A DNA stretch of 64,000 nt from Cellvibrio sp. PSBB023 (GTDB taxonomy: Bacteria; Pseudomonadota; Gammaproteobacteria; Pseudomonadales; Cellvibrionaceae). Under the pieces are notes generated by a model. It did no database searches. It was given only the letters and a program-made list of their open reading frames with translations, and had not been told where the DNA came from. Position numbers and translations under genes: made by a program. Shown here one piece after another: positions 17,363-23,914 of this stretch (position 1 is its first letter; every line of letters begins with the position of its first letter). The stretch covers positions 434,001 through 498,000 of the forward strand of contig NZ_CP019799.1 of the NCBI RefSeq assembly GCF_002007605.1. Direction: 5' to 3'.

Positions 17363-17887
17363 TTAATGATCGGAATATACTCGCCGATAAATTGCAACGC
17401 ACGTTCCTATCGGAAGCCACAGACGTGCAGGGTTCGCCTCATCCATAACCAAGAATCCGTGCTTCTTATAAAATTCATCTTTACCTGGTTTCGCATCCAC
17501 CACCAACCCAATAACTGGCGCTGGTGAAAACTGCTCTATATCGATCTTCGCGACAGCGCAGATCGCATCAATCAACATATATTCGCCATGCCCTTGACCT
17601 TGATATTTTTTATCAGTGGCCAAGCGACTCAACAGTAATGCAGGCAGCTTGTGTGGGTACTTTTTATAAAGCTTGCTATCCACAGGTGCCGTCACTTCTG
17701 CAAAGCTCAATGTGTAGTAAGCCACAACTTCAGCTGGTTGTTGCTCATCCACTAACACATTGGTACGTGATATTTTTTTTATTCCGGCACTACTGGCCTG
17801 CTCTCTCAAAAACTTATTCAGCGCGTCTACGCCACAATCAAAAGCCTCACGTTGGTGAGTGTCTTTGTCCAATAATTCGATTTTCAT
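17363..17887 (-). CDS. GNAT-type toxin of a TacAT-like toxin-antitoxin pair
   Basis: A 174-residue GCN5-related acetyltransferase. The acetyl-CoA loop is LATDKKYQGQGHGEYMLIDA (Q-x-x-G-x-G form), and the C-terminal KDEFYKKHGFLVMDE with a conserved Tyr is typical. The N-terminal CGVDALNKFLREQASSAG is characteristic of TacT/AtaT-type toxins, which acetylate aminoacyl-tRNA and stop translation. The start at 17887 lies inside the antitoxin gene (41-bp overlap), the usual coupling. Toxicity was not demonstrated; the assignment rests on family and pairing. Confidence 0.87.
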   Translation of the reverse strand: MKIELLDKDTHQREAFDCGVDALNKFLREQASSAGIKKISRTNVLVDEQQPAEVVAYYTLSFAEVTAPVDSKLYKKYPHKLPALLLSRLATDKKYQGQGHGEYMLIDAICAVAKIDIEQFSPAPVIGLVVDAKPGKDEFYKKHGFLVMDEANPARLWLPIGTCVAIYRRVYSDH

Positions 17888-18167
17888 AATTCTCCCGTTT
17901 ACGCTTGTATCTGTCAGCTGCGGCTAACAGTGATGAATTAGGTGCGGGAGGGTTCTCAAGTGCATCAAAAAGAGCATTCGCGCTCTGCAGACTCAATTTT
18001 ATCGAGTTCATTGAGTCGATTAGTGCATTAGCTTTTGTGACCGCTGCATCGACAATAAACTGTGAAATTGTTGCGCCTGATAACTCCGCCGCACATTTAA
18101 TCAACTCTTGTACATCGGCAGAAGCTCTGGCCACTAGGCGTGCTTCTTTCGTTGTTACTGGTTTCAT
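17847..18167 (-). CDS. DUF1778 (TacA-like) antitoxin
   Basis: A 106-residue protein with an N-terminal ribbon-helix-helix (ARLVARASADVQELIKCAAE, then SGATISQFIVDAAVTKAN), the hallmark of DUF1778 antitoxins, and a C-terminal helical tail that would cover the GNAT toxin. GGAG lies 8 bp before the ATG at 18167. It overlaps the toxin start. It probably represses its own promoter; two near-identical palindromes lie 90-150 bp upstream. Confidence 0.86.
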   Translation of the reverse strand: MKPVTTKEARLVARASADVQELIKCAAELSGATISQFIVDAAVTKANALIDSMNSIKLSLQSANALFDALENPPAPNSSLLAAADRYKRKRENYENRIIGQRHSPT

Positions 18168-18257
18168 TTATCGCTCCGTATATTTTAATAATTGCAAGTA
18201 CTTTGATTTTGATAGCTAGCCCATGGGAATTACCTCCGTCGAAACTATTTAGTAGTG

Positions 18258-18315
18258 GTGCCATTATGGCACACACAGTACTTTGCAATCAAGTTTGTTT
18301 GCCACTATGGCACAC
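18258..18315. promoter_or_regulatory. Paired palindromic operators between antitoxin and recombinase
   Basis: TGCCATTATGGCACAC at 18259-18274 and TGCCACTATGGCACAC at 18300-18315 are direct repeats (15 of 16 equal, 41-bp spacing), each containing an inverted repeat (GTGCCAT/ATGGCAC in the first). They lie between the divergent antitoxin and recombinase genes, so they are good candidates for operators of the DUF1778 protein or of the recombinase. Confidence 0.65.
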
Positions 18316-18332
18316 GCTAGGTTTCACGTTAA

Positions 18333-18358
18333 TTATCAAAATGTATACATTTTGATAA
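18333..18358. promoter_or_regulatory. Perfect 26-bp palindrome, candidate recombination site
   Basis: Half-site TTATCAAAATGT (18333-18344), central AT, half-site ACATTTTGATAA (18347-18358). The geometry (12 + 2 + 12) and the outer TTATCAAAA equal those of hix/gix-type crossover sites used by Hin-family invertases. A further half-like TTATCAAA lies near 18397. It is 70 bp upstream of a Hin/Pin-like serine recombinase. A transcriptional operator is the alternative. Confidence 0.6.
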
Positions 18359-18428
18359 TATACATTTGACACTCTCAAAACTACCCTCATAATTAAATTA
18401 TCAAATCCCCTAAGAGTTATTGAGAGCC

Positions 18429-19016
18429 ATGCCTAGAGTTGGATATGCCCGCGTTAGTAGCACAGGACAGAGCTTGGAGCTTCAGCTTGATAAGCTAAAA
18501 GAGGCTGGTTGCGATAAAGTCTTTCATGAGAAGCTAAGTGGTGCCACAGCGCAACGCCCACAATACAAGGCATGTATGGAGTATCTACGGGAAGGCGATT
18601 GCCTGGTCATTACCCGGCTCGATCGACTTGCAAGGTCGGTGCTTGATCTGGCCAAAATACTTGCTCGATTTGAGCGGGAAGGTATTAACTTACTGGTGCT
18701 TGACCAAAGCATCGACACAGCCACGTCTAGCGGAAAGCTGCTATTTAATATGCTGGCCGCCGTTGCTGAATTTGAGAATGCACTGCGCCGCGAAAGGCAG
18801 CAAGAAGGTATCGAGAGAGCCAAAGCTAATAAAGTGAAATTTGGTAGACGATCAAGGTTGAATGGTGAGCTCATCAGTAGAATTGTTACCGATAAAAATG
18901 CTGGCCTACCCATGAAGGAGCTTAAGCAGCGCTATGGTCTTAGCCAAGCCACCATTTACCGCGCTATCGCTGCTCATACCGCAAAACAACAGTCGGGTGA
19001 TGAACATGTCTTATAG
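18429..19016 (+). CDS. Serine recombinase (resolvase/invertase family)
   Basis: A 195-residue protein. The catalytic N-terminal domain starts PRVGYARVSSTGQSLELQ with the nucleophile Ser, followed by KLSGATAQRPQYKACMEYL, ITRLDRLARSVLDL and the helix AAVAEFENALRRERQQEGI. The C-terminal domain has a helix-turn-helix (MKELKQRYGLSQATIYRAIA). Length and layout fit Pin/Hin or TnpR enzymes rather than large integrases. The ATG at 18429 was preferred to an in-frame TTG at 18420. No transposase accompanies it, so it is either a solitary invertase or a leftover of a transposon or phage. The adjacent 26-bp palindrome is its likely site. Confidence 0.92.
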   Translation: MPRVGYARVSSTGQSLELQLDKLKEAGCDKVFHEKLSGATAQRPQYKACMEYLREGDCLVITRLDRLARSVLDLAKILARFEREGINLLVLDQSIDTATSSGKLLFNMLAAVAEFENALRRERQQEGIERAKANKVKFGRRSRLNGELISRIVTDKNAGLPMKELKQRYGLSQATIYRAIAAHTAKQQSGDEHVL

Positions 19017-19115
19017 ACCACTAGTGCAGTTGAAATTTACACTCATCACATGACGACTGTTCACATCGAAAGTTTCTTTGTTTGCGTTTACCATGATTAA
19101 ACTCCAAGCTTGGTT

Positions 19116-19172
19116 GATTAGGGAATCCCCCTAAAAGTCCTGCTAAAAGGCCTTTAGGAGGACTCCCTAATC
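19116..19172. repeat. 57-base imperfect inverted repeat
   Basis: GATTAGGGAATCC at the left (from 19116) pairs with GGACTCCCTAATC at the right (to 19172), and inner CCTAAAAG pairs with CTTTAGG. The hairpin lies ~100 bp after the recombinase stop and just before the convergent 70-codon gene. No T run follows. It may be a terminator, a folded attachment site or the end of a small element. Confidence 0.5.
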
Positions 19173-19202
19173 GCCGAAAGCGAAATCAGGGAAAGCTCAA
19201 AC

Positions 19203-19415
19203 TTACTTGCAAAACTTCTCTCTGGCCATGTTCATTCCAAAGATGTGGCCATGCTCTCTCAAAAATTCAACACACTCGTTATATTCCTCAAGTTTTAGGC
19301 CTGTGGCTTTAAACGAATTCTCAGGAACGCGAGAATCAACAGATACCATGGAGATTGTTACTCCAAACTCTGCTTCAACAGTGCGAAATTCAGAAAGATT
19401 GAATGTGGATTTCAT
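19203..19415 (-). CDS. Hypothetical protein (70 aa)
   Basis: A small soluble protein, MKSTFNLSEFRTVEAEFG onward, ending GMNMAREKFCK. A good AGGAGC ribosome site lies 7 bp before ATG 19415, which supports translation. No signal peptide, membrane segment or domain that I recognise. It lies in the accessory island between the recombinase and a low-GC stretch; similar small genes of unknown role are common in such islands. Confidence 0.45.
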   Translation of the reverse strand: MKSTFNLSEFRTVEAEFGVTISMVSVDSRVPENSFKATGLKLEEYNECVEFLREHGHIFGMNMAREKFCK

Positions 19416-19794
19416 TGGGTGCTCCTGGATTTAACTAAATAAATCGAAGGAGCTAAGGCCAGCCCGGGCGGGGAGGGTTAGGCTCCCCGATGGGTGGTAA
19501 GGATTAGGCCAGACTTTCGTCTTGCTGCATTGCGAACCTGTGTGCAGCTAAATTAAGGGTCAGTGAAGATGTCACTGGGCATAGGCGAGTGACCGCGCGC
19601 GAAAGCTTAGATGTGGGTATATTTTGTGATAATTCTTGATTGGGGGCGCCGTGGGTGGCCTAGGAAGCGTTTTGGGGAGGGTTGGCGAATGGCTCGAATC
19701 ACATTTGGCGATTTAACAAATAAAGTATTTTCACCAACATTTAACAGGTGACATCATAACCTTACTCACCATTTAACTAGAGAGATTAAAGCAA
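19416..19794. other. Gene-free accessory stretch
   Basis: No credible gene. It holds the promoter and leader of the 70-codon minus-strand gene and several short inverted segments (for example GTCAGTGA/TCACTGGC around 19560-19580). From about 19700 it becomes very AT-rich. No match to an RNA family was recognised. Confidence 0.4.
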
Positions 19795-20295
19795 TTGAAT
19801 AGCCATCAGCGCCTAACAGAGATTCACTTAATAAAAGCACGAGAAAAAGCACTACGTTTATTTGCCTGCACAAGTAGTGTAATACCTGGGGAATGGTCGT
19901 CAGTATGGAATGAAATGATTGTTCCTGATTTATTAGAATTCGCATTCCATGCAAGAAAAGTTAATGAATTTTGCAAGCTAATGAACAGTACTTTTCCAAG
20001 CATTGACGTAAAACTGGTCACTATAACATCCGGTGATCCGGGGATGTGGGAAAGCAATTATATTCATGCGCTGAATGCAGTGATGCATATGCAAGGCTTT
20101 AGTATTGGGCAGGCACATGCTGACCACCGAAAAATATTTATAAATTACGAAGCAAATCTAATTACGACATATATTAAAGTTTCAACAGATAAATTCCCTG
20201 AGGAAAAAACAATTAGTATTTACGGGCTTGTTGAATGCTTTTTATTTTATGTAATACCAAAAGTTAAGGATAAAAACCCAAACCTGCGATTCTAA
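19795..20295 (+). CDS. Hypothetical protein (166 aa)
   Basis: I do not recognise this protein. It would start at TTG 19795 (no ATG is available before residue 41) with GAGAG about 13 bp upstream, so the start is uncertain. It is a soluble alpha/beta protein: helical N-terminus (LTEIHLIKAREKALRLFA), a segment VPDLLEFAFHARKVNEFCKL and a final helix ending KDKNPNLRF. Base composition is markedly AT-rich compared with the flanks, which suggests horizontal origin. It is isolated: the next gene starts 217 bp later. Confidence 0.5.
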   Translation: MNSHQRLTEIHLIKAREKALRLFACTSSVIPGEWSSVWNEMIVPDLLEFAFHARKVNEFCKLMNSTFPSIDVKLVTITSGDPGMWESNYIHALNAVMHMQGFSIGQAHADHRKIFINYEANLITTYIKVSTDKFPEEKTISIYGLVECFLFYVIPKVKDKNPNLRF

Positions 20296-20512
20296 TGGTA
20301 TAAAGATAGCACAAAACGACTATTTTAAAGATGGGCGTGTTGCTAAAAATAAACTAGAAGGACCGATAAGAAACTGGGATTTATAGATAACAAAATTTAT
20401 TTACAAATAAACTAATTTTTCATCAAATAAGTATTTAAATAGCTAACTGGTAAAATTTTAATTTCTACTGAAAAACCAAATACAACACAGCAATTAAAAA
20501 CAGGTTAATTTG

Positions 20513-20884
20513 ATGGTGAAAATTTCAACATTTGACATTACAAACTATATATTATATGACCACGAATGTTTTGGCCTAACGTTCAATCAAATTCCCGCAT
20601 TGGAGCATTTTCGACAGCATGTCGTAAAACCGTCCATTCGTGCTCTTGATAATAAGTTGAATGATCTCAATGTGAGTGATGATCCTAGTTCGGTATTCCT
20701 TGTGTCTCACATAGAAGAATTAAGGAAGCGTACGATTGAAGGGTACATGCTCACCTTGCAATCTATGTGGGAGCGTGGTTTTCGAGGGATGTTGGCAAAT
20801 TGCGAGTCGAGACTGCACAAAGGCGCAGCATTGGAATCCATAAAAAAAGCAACTTGGAATGGTAAGTCTAATATGTGTGAATAG
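20513..20884 (+). CDS. Hypothetical protein (123 aa), possibly truncated
   Basis: Unrecognised, mostly helical (MVKISTFDITNYILYDHECF at the start; VSHIEELRKRTIEGYMLTLQ in the middle). ATG 20513 follows AGGTTAATTTG, with an in-frame TTG directly before it. The last codons overlap the end of a convergent phage tail-tape-measure fragment: a sequence junction seems to lie near 20870-20880, so the natural C-terminus may have been lost. AT-rich, island-type composition. Confidence 0.45.
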   Translation: MVKISTFDITNYILYDHECFGLTFNQIPALEHFRQHVVKPSIRALDNKLNDLNVSDDPSSVFLVSHIEELRKRTIEGYMLTLQSMWERGFRGMLANCESRLHKGAALESIKKATWNGKSNMCE

Positions 20885-21475
20885 GGGAAGCTGCAACGGT
20901 TCCACTTATTACTAGCCCTGCGCCTGCCGCTGTCACTTGTTTAGCGATTAATCCAATGCGTTGGAGGGTAGGGCTTTGTTGTTGCTCCAAGCCCTTTTGA
21001 TAGCCCTGCAGGGTATTGATACCCAGTTCGGCAAATACGCGGCTTGGTGAGTGAATTCCGAGAGTGTCTTTAAACCATGTGATGGCATTGTTACCTAAAT
21101 TAATGATCCCGGTCTTGAGTTTTTCCATTCCACCAAATAAACCACCAAGCAATCCATCTACTACTGCGCCGCCGAGTGTTTTAAATTTCTCCGGGAGATC
21201 AATGCCCAACTTTTCCAGCGCCCAAACAACACCTTTGTAGATCAAGCCGAGCGGTGACCAGTCGAGCAATACTTTAGTGATGCCACCAATGCCCTGGTTA
21301 AAGGTTGCTTTCACATCTTCCCATAAACCAGAAAACCATTGCTTGATGGGTTCCCAGTTTTTCCAAATTAAATAAGCTCCGGCTGCGATAGCAGTAATTA
21401 ATAATCCAATGGGGTTTGCCAGCAATAAGCGGCCAAGCCATAGCAATAGCTCTGTGGGTAATGGAATGAATCTCG
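20868..21475 (-). pseudogene. Phage tail tape measure protein, C-terminal remnant
   Basis: The minus-strand frame gives LWLGRLLLANPIGLLITAIA, AGAYLIWKNWEPIKQWFSGL, then the typical LGIHSPSRVFAELGINTLQ near the C-terminus. That combination (hydrophobic LLxANPIGLLI segment, W-rich segment, GIHSPSRVF) marks the C-terminal part of P2/Mu-like tape measure proteins. About 200 residues are left of a protein usually 600-1000 long. The frame is broken upstream near 21475 (in-frame TGA), and no other tail gene is nearby, so this is a prophage fragment. Confidence 0.82.
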
Positions 21476-21592
21476 CGTTGTTTGATCAAAGCAAGGCTCA
21501 AGGTATATCAGTTTGCGAGCATTATGTTTCTAAAGTGGCAATTAGTTCTGAATATGTTCCGTAGTGTTACACTAGCAAAAAATCGTAGCAAC

Positions 21593-21620
21593 AAGGCGGC
21601 AAAAAAGCCGCCTTTCCTTT
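21593..21620 (+). terminator. Hairpin with A loop near phage fragments
   Basis: AAGGCGGC (21593-21600), loop AAAAAA, GCCGCCTT (21607-21614), then TCCTTT. Terminator-like on the plus strand; on the minus strand it directly follows the stop of the replication-endonuclease remnant, so it may have ended that gene. Confidence 0.55.
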
Positions 21621-21627
21621 ATCTACT

Positions 21628-21993
21628 CTACGGATCCACCCCTAAATCATTTTTCTTATTTGATAAATCCACAGGGCGAACAATCCATTCGCGGATGTGG
21701 GTTTTAATCGTTTCAACACCCTGAAAACAAGGCCCGATTAATTTCTTGATCACTTTGCCGTATTTATTGGGTGTATCTCTGGCAACGTGTAACGCGCGCA
21801 AAAGTTGGCTTTTGAATGGGGCGCACGCGCCGCCAGATAATTCAACAAAGGTTTTAAAGTCGCCTTTATCGCTTGCGTCGATTATTACGCTCAGTTGTTC
21901 GCCGCCAATGCGCTCTATTGTTTCCGGAGCGGCTTCTGATGTAGTAAAGCGGCGGGCTTCGCTCCACGCATCGTTACAATTTATCCATTTCTA
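21628..21993 (-). pseudogene. Phage replication endonuclease (P2 gpA-like), C-terminal remnant
   Basis: The minus-strand frame from about 21993 to the TAG at 21628 encodes KWINCNDAWSEARRFTTSEA, then FKTFVELSGGACAPFKSQLL, DTPNKYGKVIKKLIGPCF and KTHIREWIVRP. The pattern G-G-A/P-(x)-R-D/Q-L-x-x-R-x... followed by NxYG and a final TxxxxW is that of the C-terminal part of P2 gene A-type rolling-circle initiators, as I recall it. About 120 of ~700-800 residues remain, with no start codon. It strengthens the idea that a P2-like prophage once sat here. Confidence 0.6.
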
Positions 21994-22382
21994 ATAGGGG
22001 CGGGTAAGCACATCATGCAATTACGGCGTTCAGTGGAACTCCGCAGTGCGTGATATGCTAAAACAGGTGACTCTCTTGGATTCTTGAATGCAGCGTTATG
22101 TGCCAATTGTTGTTTTTGTACGACGTATATTGTTGTTTATGCGACAGATATGGTTATTTATGTTGAATTAATATTTTTATAATAGATACTCAATGTACGT
22201 TTTTTTAAATTTAATTTTGTGTTGAGGCGCGGGGCGGCATATGTAAACATGCCCCGAAGGGTTTTTCATTTGCTGACTAAGGGATAGTCGGTTATTCCTA
22301 AGGATAGCGGTTGGTTTTTTATCCGAAGGAGCACTAAGGATGTCTTCTCTAAAAAATAATCATTAAACGGGATTAATTAATA
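21994..22382. other. Gene-free AT-rich stretch before the secreted Cys protein
   Basis: No gene found. Between 22100 and 22170 imperfect repeats of a TTGTTGTTTnTGnGAC type occur. GGGGC near 22231 pairs with GCCCC near 22252, followed by GAAGGGTTTTTC, which may end transcription. The stretch just before 22383 has no strong ribosome site. Confidence 0.4.
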
Positions 22383-22811
22383 ATGAAATTATTCAAAATA
22401 GCATTGCCCTTTGCGTTACTTTTATCACTTCCTCTGTCTGCTTCTGCAGATGATTGCACATGGACCAACTCAGTTGCAGTGTACAGTCCTTCCAGTGCAA
22501 ACGTAATTTATTCCTGTACTATTAGCGGTTCAGTAGTAGCAACCAAAACAGTTGGCACTAGAGCTGTAGGTGTTTCAACTTGTTCCATTTCATTGAATAA
22601 TGGGGTTTATAATCAAGGTACTTGCGATTCGCCCAATATCACTACTGCGGCGTGCCCGAATTCAGGGCAGGTCTACGGGGTGTTTTTGTCAAGTCAGTGG
22701 TCCAATCATGTCAATTCCTTTGTGCAATTTTGCGGGGCGTGCGGATATGACGTATCGCTTGCCACTCCCCCCGGGGCGAATGAAACACACCTACGAGTTA
22801 CTTGTAGGTAA
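22383..22811 (+). CDS. Secreted cysteine-rich small protein of unknown function
   Basis: A 142-residue protein with a clear signal peptide (MKLFKIALPFALLLSLPLSA, cleavage after ASAD region). The mature ~120 residues hold eight cysteines (DDCTWT, IYSCTIS, VSTCSIS, GTCDSPN, AACPNSG, QFCGACGYD, VTCR), enough for four disulfides, and are rich in Ser, Thr and Val, suggesting a beta-sandwich. I do not recognise the family. A terminator follows ~47 bp downstream, so it is a single-gene unit. It marks the right side of the accessory island. Confidence 0.65.
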   Translation: MKLFKIALPFALLLSLPLSASADDCTWTNSVAVYSPSSANVIYSCTISGSVVATKTVGTRAVGVSTCSISLNNGVYNQGTCDSPNITTAACPNSGQVYGVFLSSQWSNHVNSFVQFCGACGYDVSLATPPGANETHLRVTCR

Positions 22812-22857
22812 GTTGCATTTTTAGTGTAAAAGTATCACAGGATTAAATTTTGTTTTG

Positions 22858-22884
22858 AAAGCCCTACATAGTTAGGGCTTTTCA
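22858..22884 (+). terminator. Terminator after the Cys-rich secreted protein
   Basis: AAGCCCTA (22859-22866) and TAGGGCTT (22873-22880) with a six-base loop, followed by TT. Confidence 0.75.
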
Positions 22885-23196
22885 GTAAAAGCTTTTTGTG
22901 AAAGTAAACATTTGCTGCGCATTGAAAATCTCCATTACCCTCATTAATCCCATCCCCATTAATTTAATAATTTACGCGACGTAATTGTCGCGCAATAGAT
23001 TATTTCCTCTCAAACAGTGAATTTTTCACATAAAACGCGGCATTAATTAACCCTGCTTTTTGATGTGCTGGCCTAGGATTTTAAATGGCAGTTGTGATGT
23101 CGCCAGTTTTTGGGATGCAGGTTAATGGGTGGTTGGCGTTATTTATCACTTGTTAGATTTGCAGTTAACAATGCTTAATAAATTTTTGAGGTGAAC
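22885..23196. other. Gene-free stretch upstream of the exported-protein pair
   Basis: No gene seen. A short palindrome GCGAC-GTAATT-GTCGC lies at about 22977-22992. The end carries GAGGTG, the ribosome site of the next gene. Composition is AT-rich. Confidence 0.4.
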
Positions 23197-23883
23197 ATGA
23201 TGTTTACAAGTAACTCAATAGGTGGTTCTGATCGAAATCGCTGCAGAGGATTAGTTGGTGCGTTTCGATATGTGTGTAAGTCGCTGTGGATGCTGAGTGT
23301 TTTTGGGGTGCTTACTTATGCGCCTTTATCATTCAGTCAGTCGCAGTCTGATGAAAAAGTGACTACACCTGCGGCAGTGATTGATGTGGTTTATGCCCAG
23401 CAATTTTTTCTGCGCGAAGGTTACACACATTTCTGGCGCGAGGAAAAACCCATCGTTAAAAATGGCACTTTAGTGATTTTTAAAGTGAATCCATTGCTGG
23501 TTGTTCCCCGCAATATTGCTGAGCCCGTTTTGTATGTGGGAAACCAAACCGCGGAGCGTTTGAATAGTGGTAGTGAATCCGGGTATGTGGTTGCTATTGT
23601 TCCCGGTGATGTTGACCTTGCAAAAAGTCGGGCCTGGTTTGGCAGTGCAGAGTTGCCGGAGCGGGTTAATGAAAAAGTTATTGCGCAGGAAACGGAGCTG
23701 GCAAATAAGCAAAAAATTGCATCGTTAAATGCAGATGTGGTCAGGAGTGTGACCCAACAACCTATAGAAATGCCAGATTTGGCAACATTGCTGCGCGATC
23801 ATGTGGCGGAGTTGGTGCTTAAGTATTCGCCCTCTGAGAAGGCGCTCGTAGATGCATGGCGTTTACCCGTGGCAATACGTTAA
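23197..23883 (+). CDS. Exported hypothetical protein, partner of the VWD hydrolase
   Basis: About 228 residues. A long basic N-region is followed by a hydrophobic core (SLWMLSVFGVLTYAPLSFSQ), so it is exported or anchored. The mature part contains WREEKPIVKNGTLVIFKVNP, VLYVGNQTAERLNSGSESGY and a C-terminal helix with LLRDHVAELVLKYSPSEKAL. I do not recognise a family. GAGGTG just before ATG 23197 decides the start against GTG 23191. The next gene, a large secreted hydrolase, begins 31 bp after the stop, so the two are probably co-transcribed and may work together (inference). Confidence 0.6.
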   Translation: MMFTSNSIGGSDRNRCRGLVGAFRYVCKSLWMLSVFGVLTYAPLSFSQSQSDEKVTTPAAVIDVVYAQQFFLREGYTHFWREEKPIVKNGTLVIFKVNPLLVVPRNIAEPVLYVGNQTAERLNSGSESGYVVAIVPGDVDLAKSRAWFGSAELPERVNEKVIAQETELANKQKIASLNADVVRSVTQQPIEMPDLATLLRDHVAELVLKYSPSEKALVDAWRLPVAIR

Positions 23884-23914
23884 CTCATTTCTCATTTTAT
23901 TAAGGAGTAATAAT

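Noticed and set aside
18429..22811. Complete functional prophage or transposon in the island
   Set aside because: Only one recombinase, two C-terminal phage fragments and orphan genes are present; no integrase, capsid, terminase or transposase was found.
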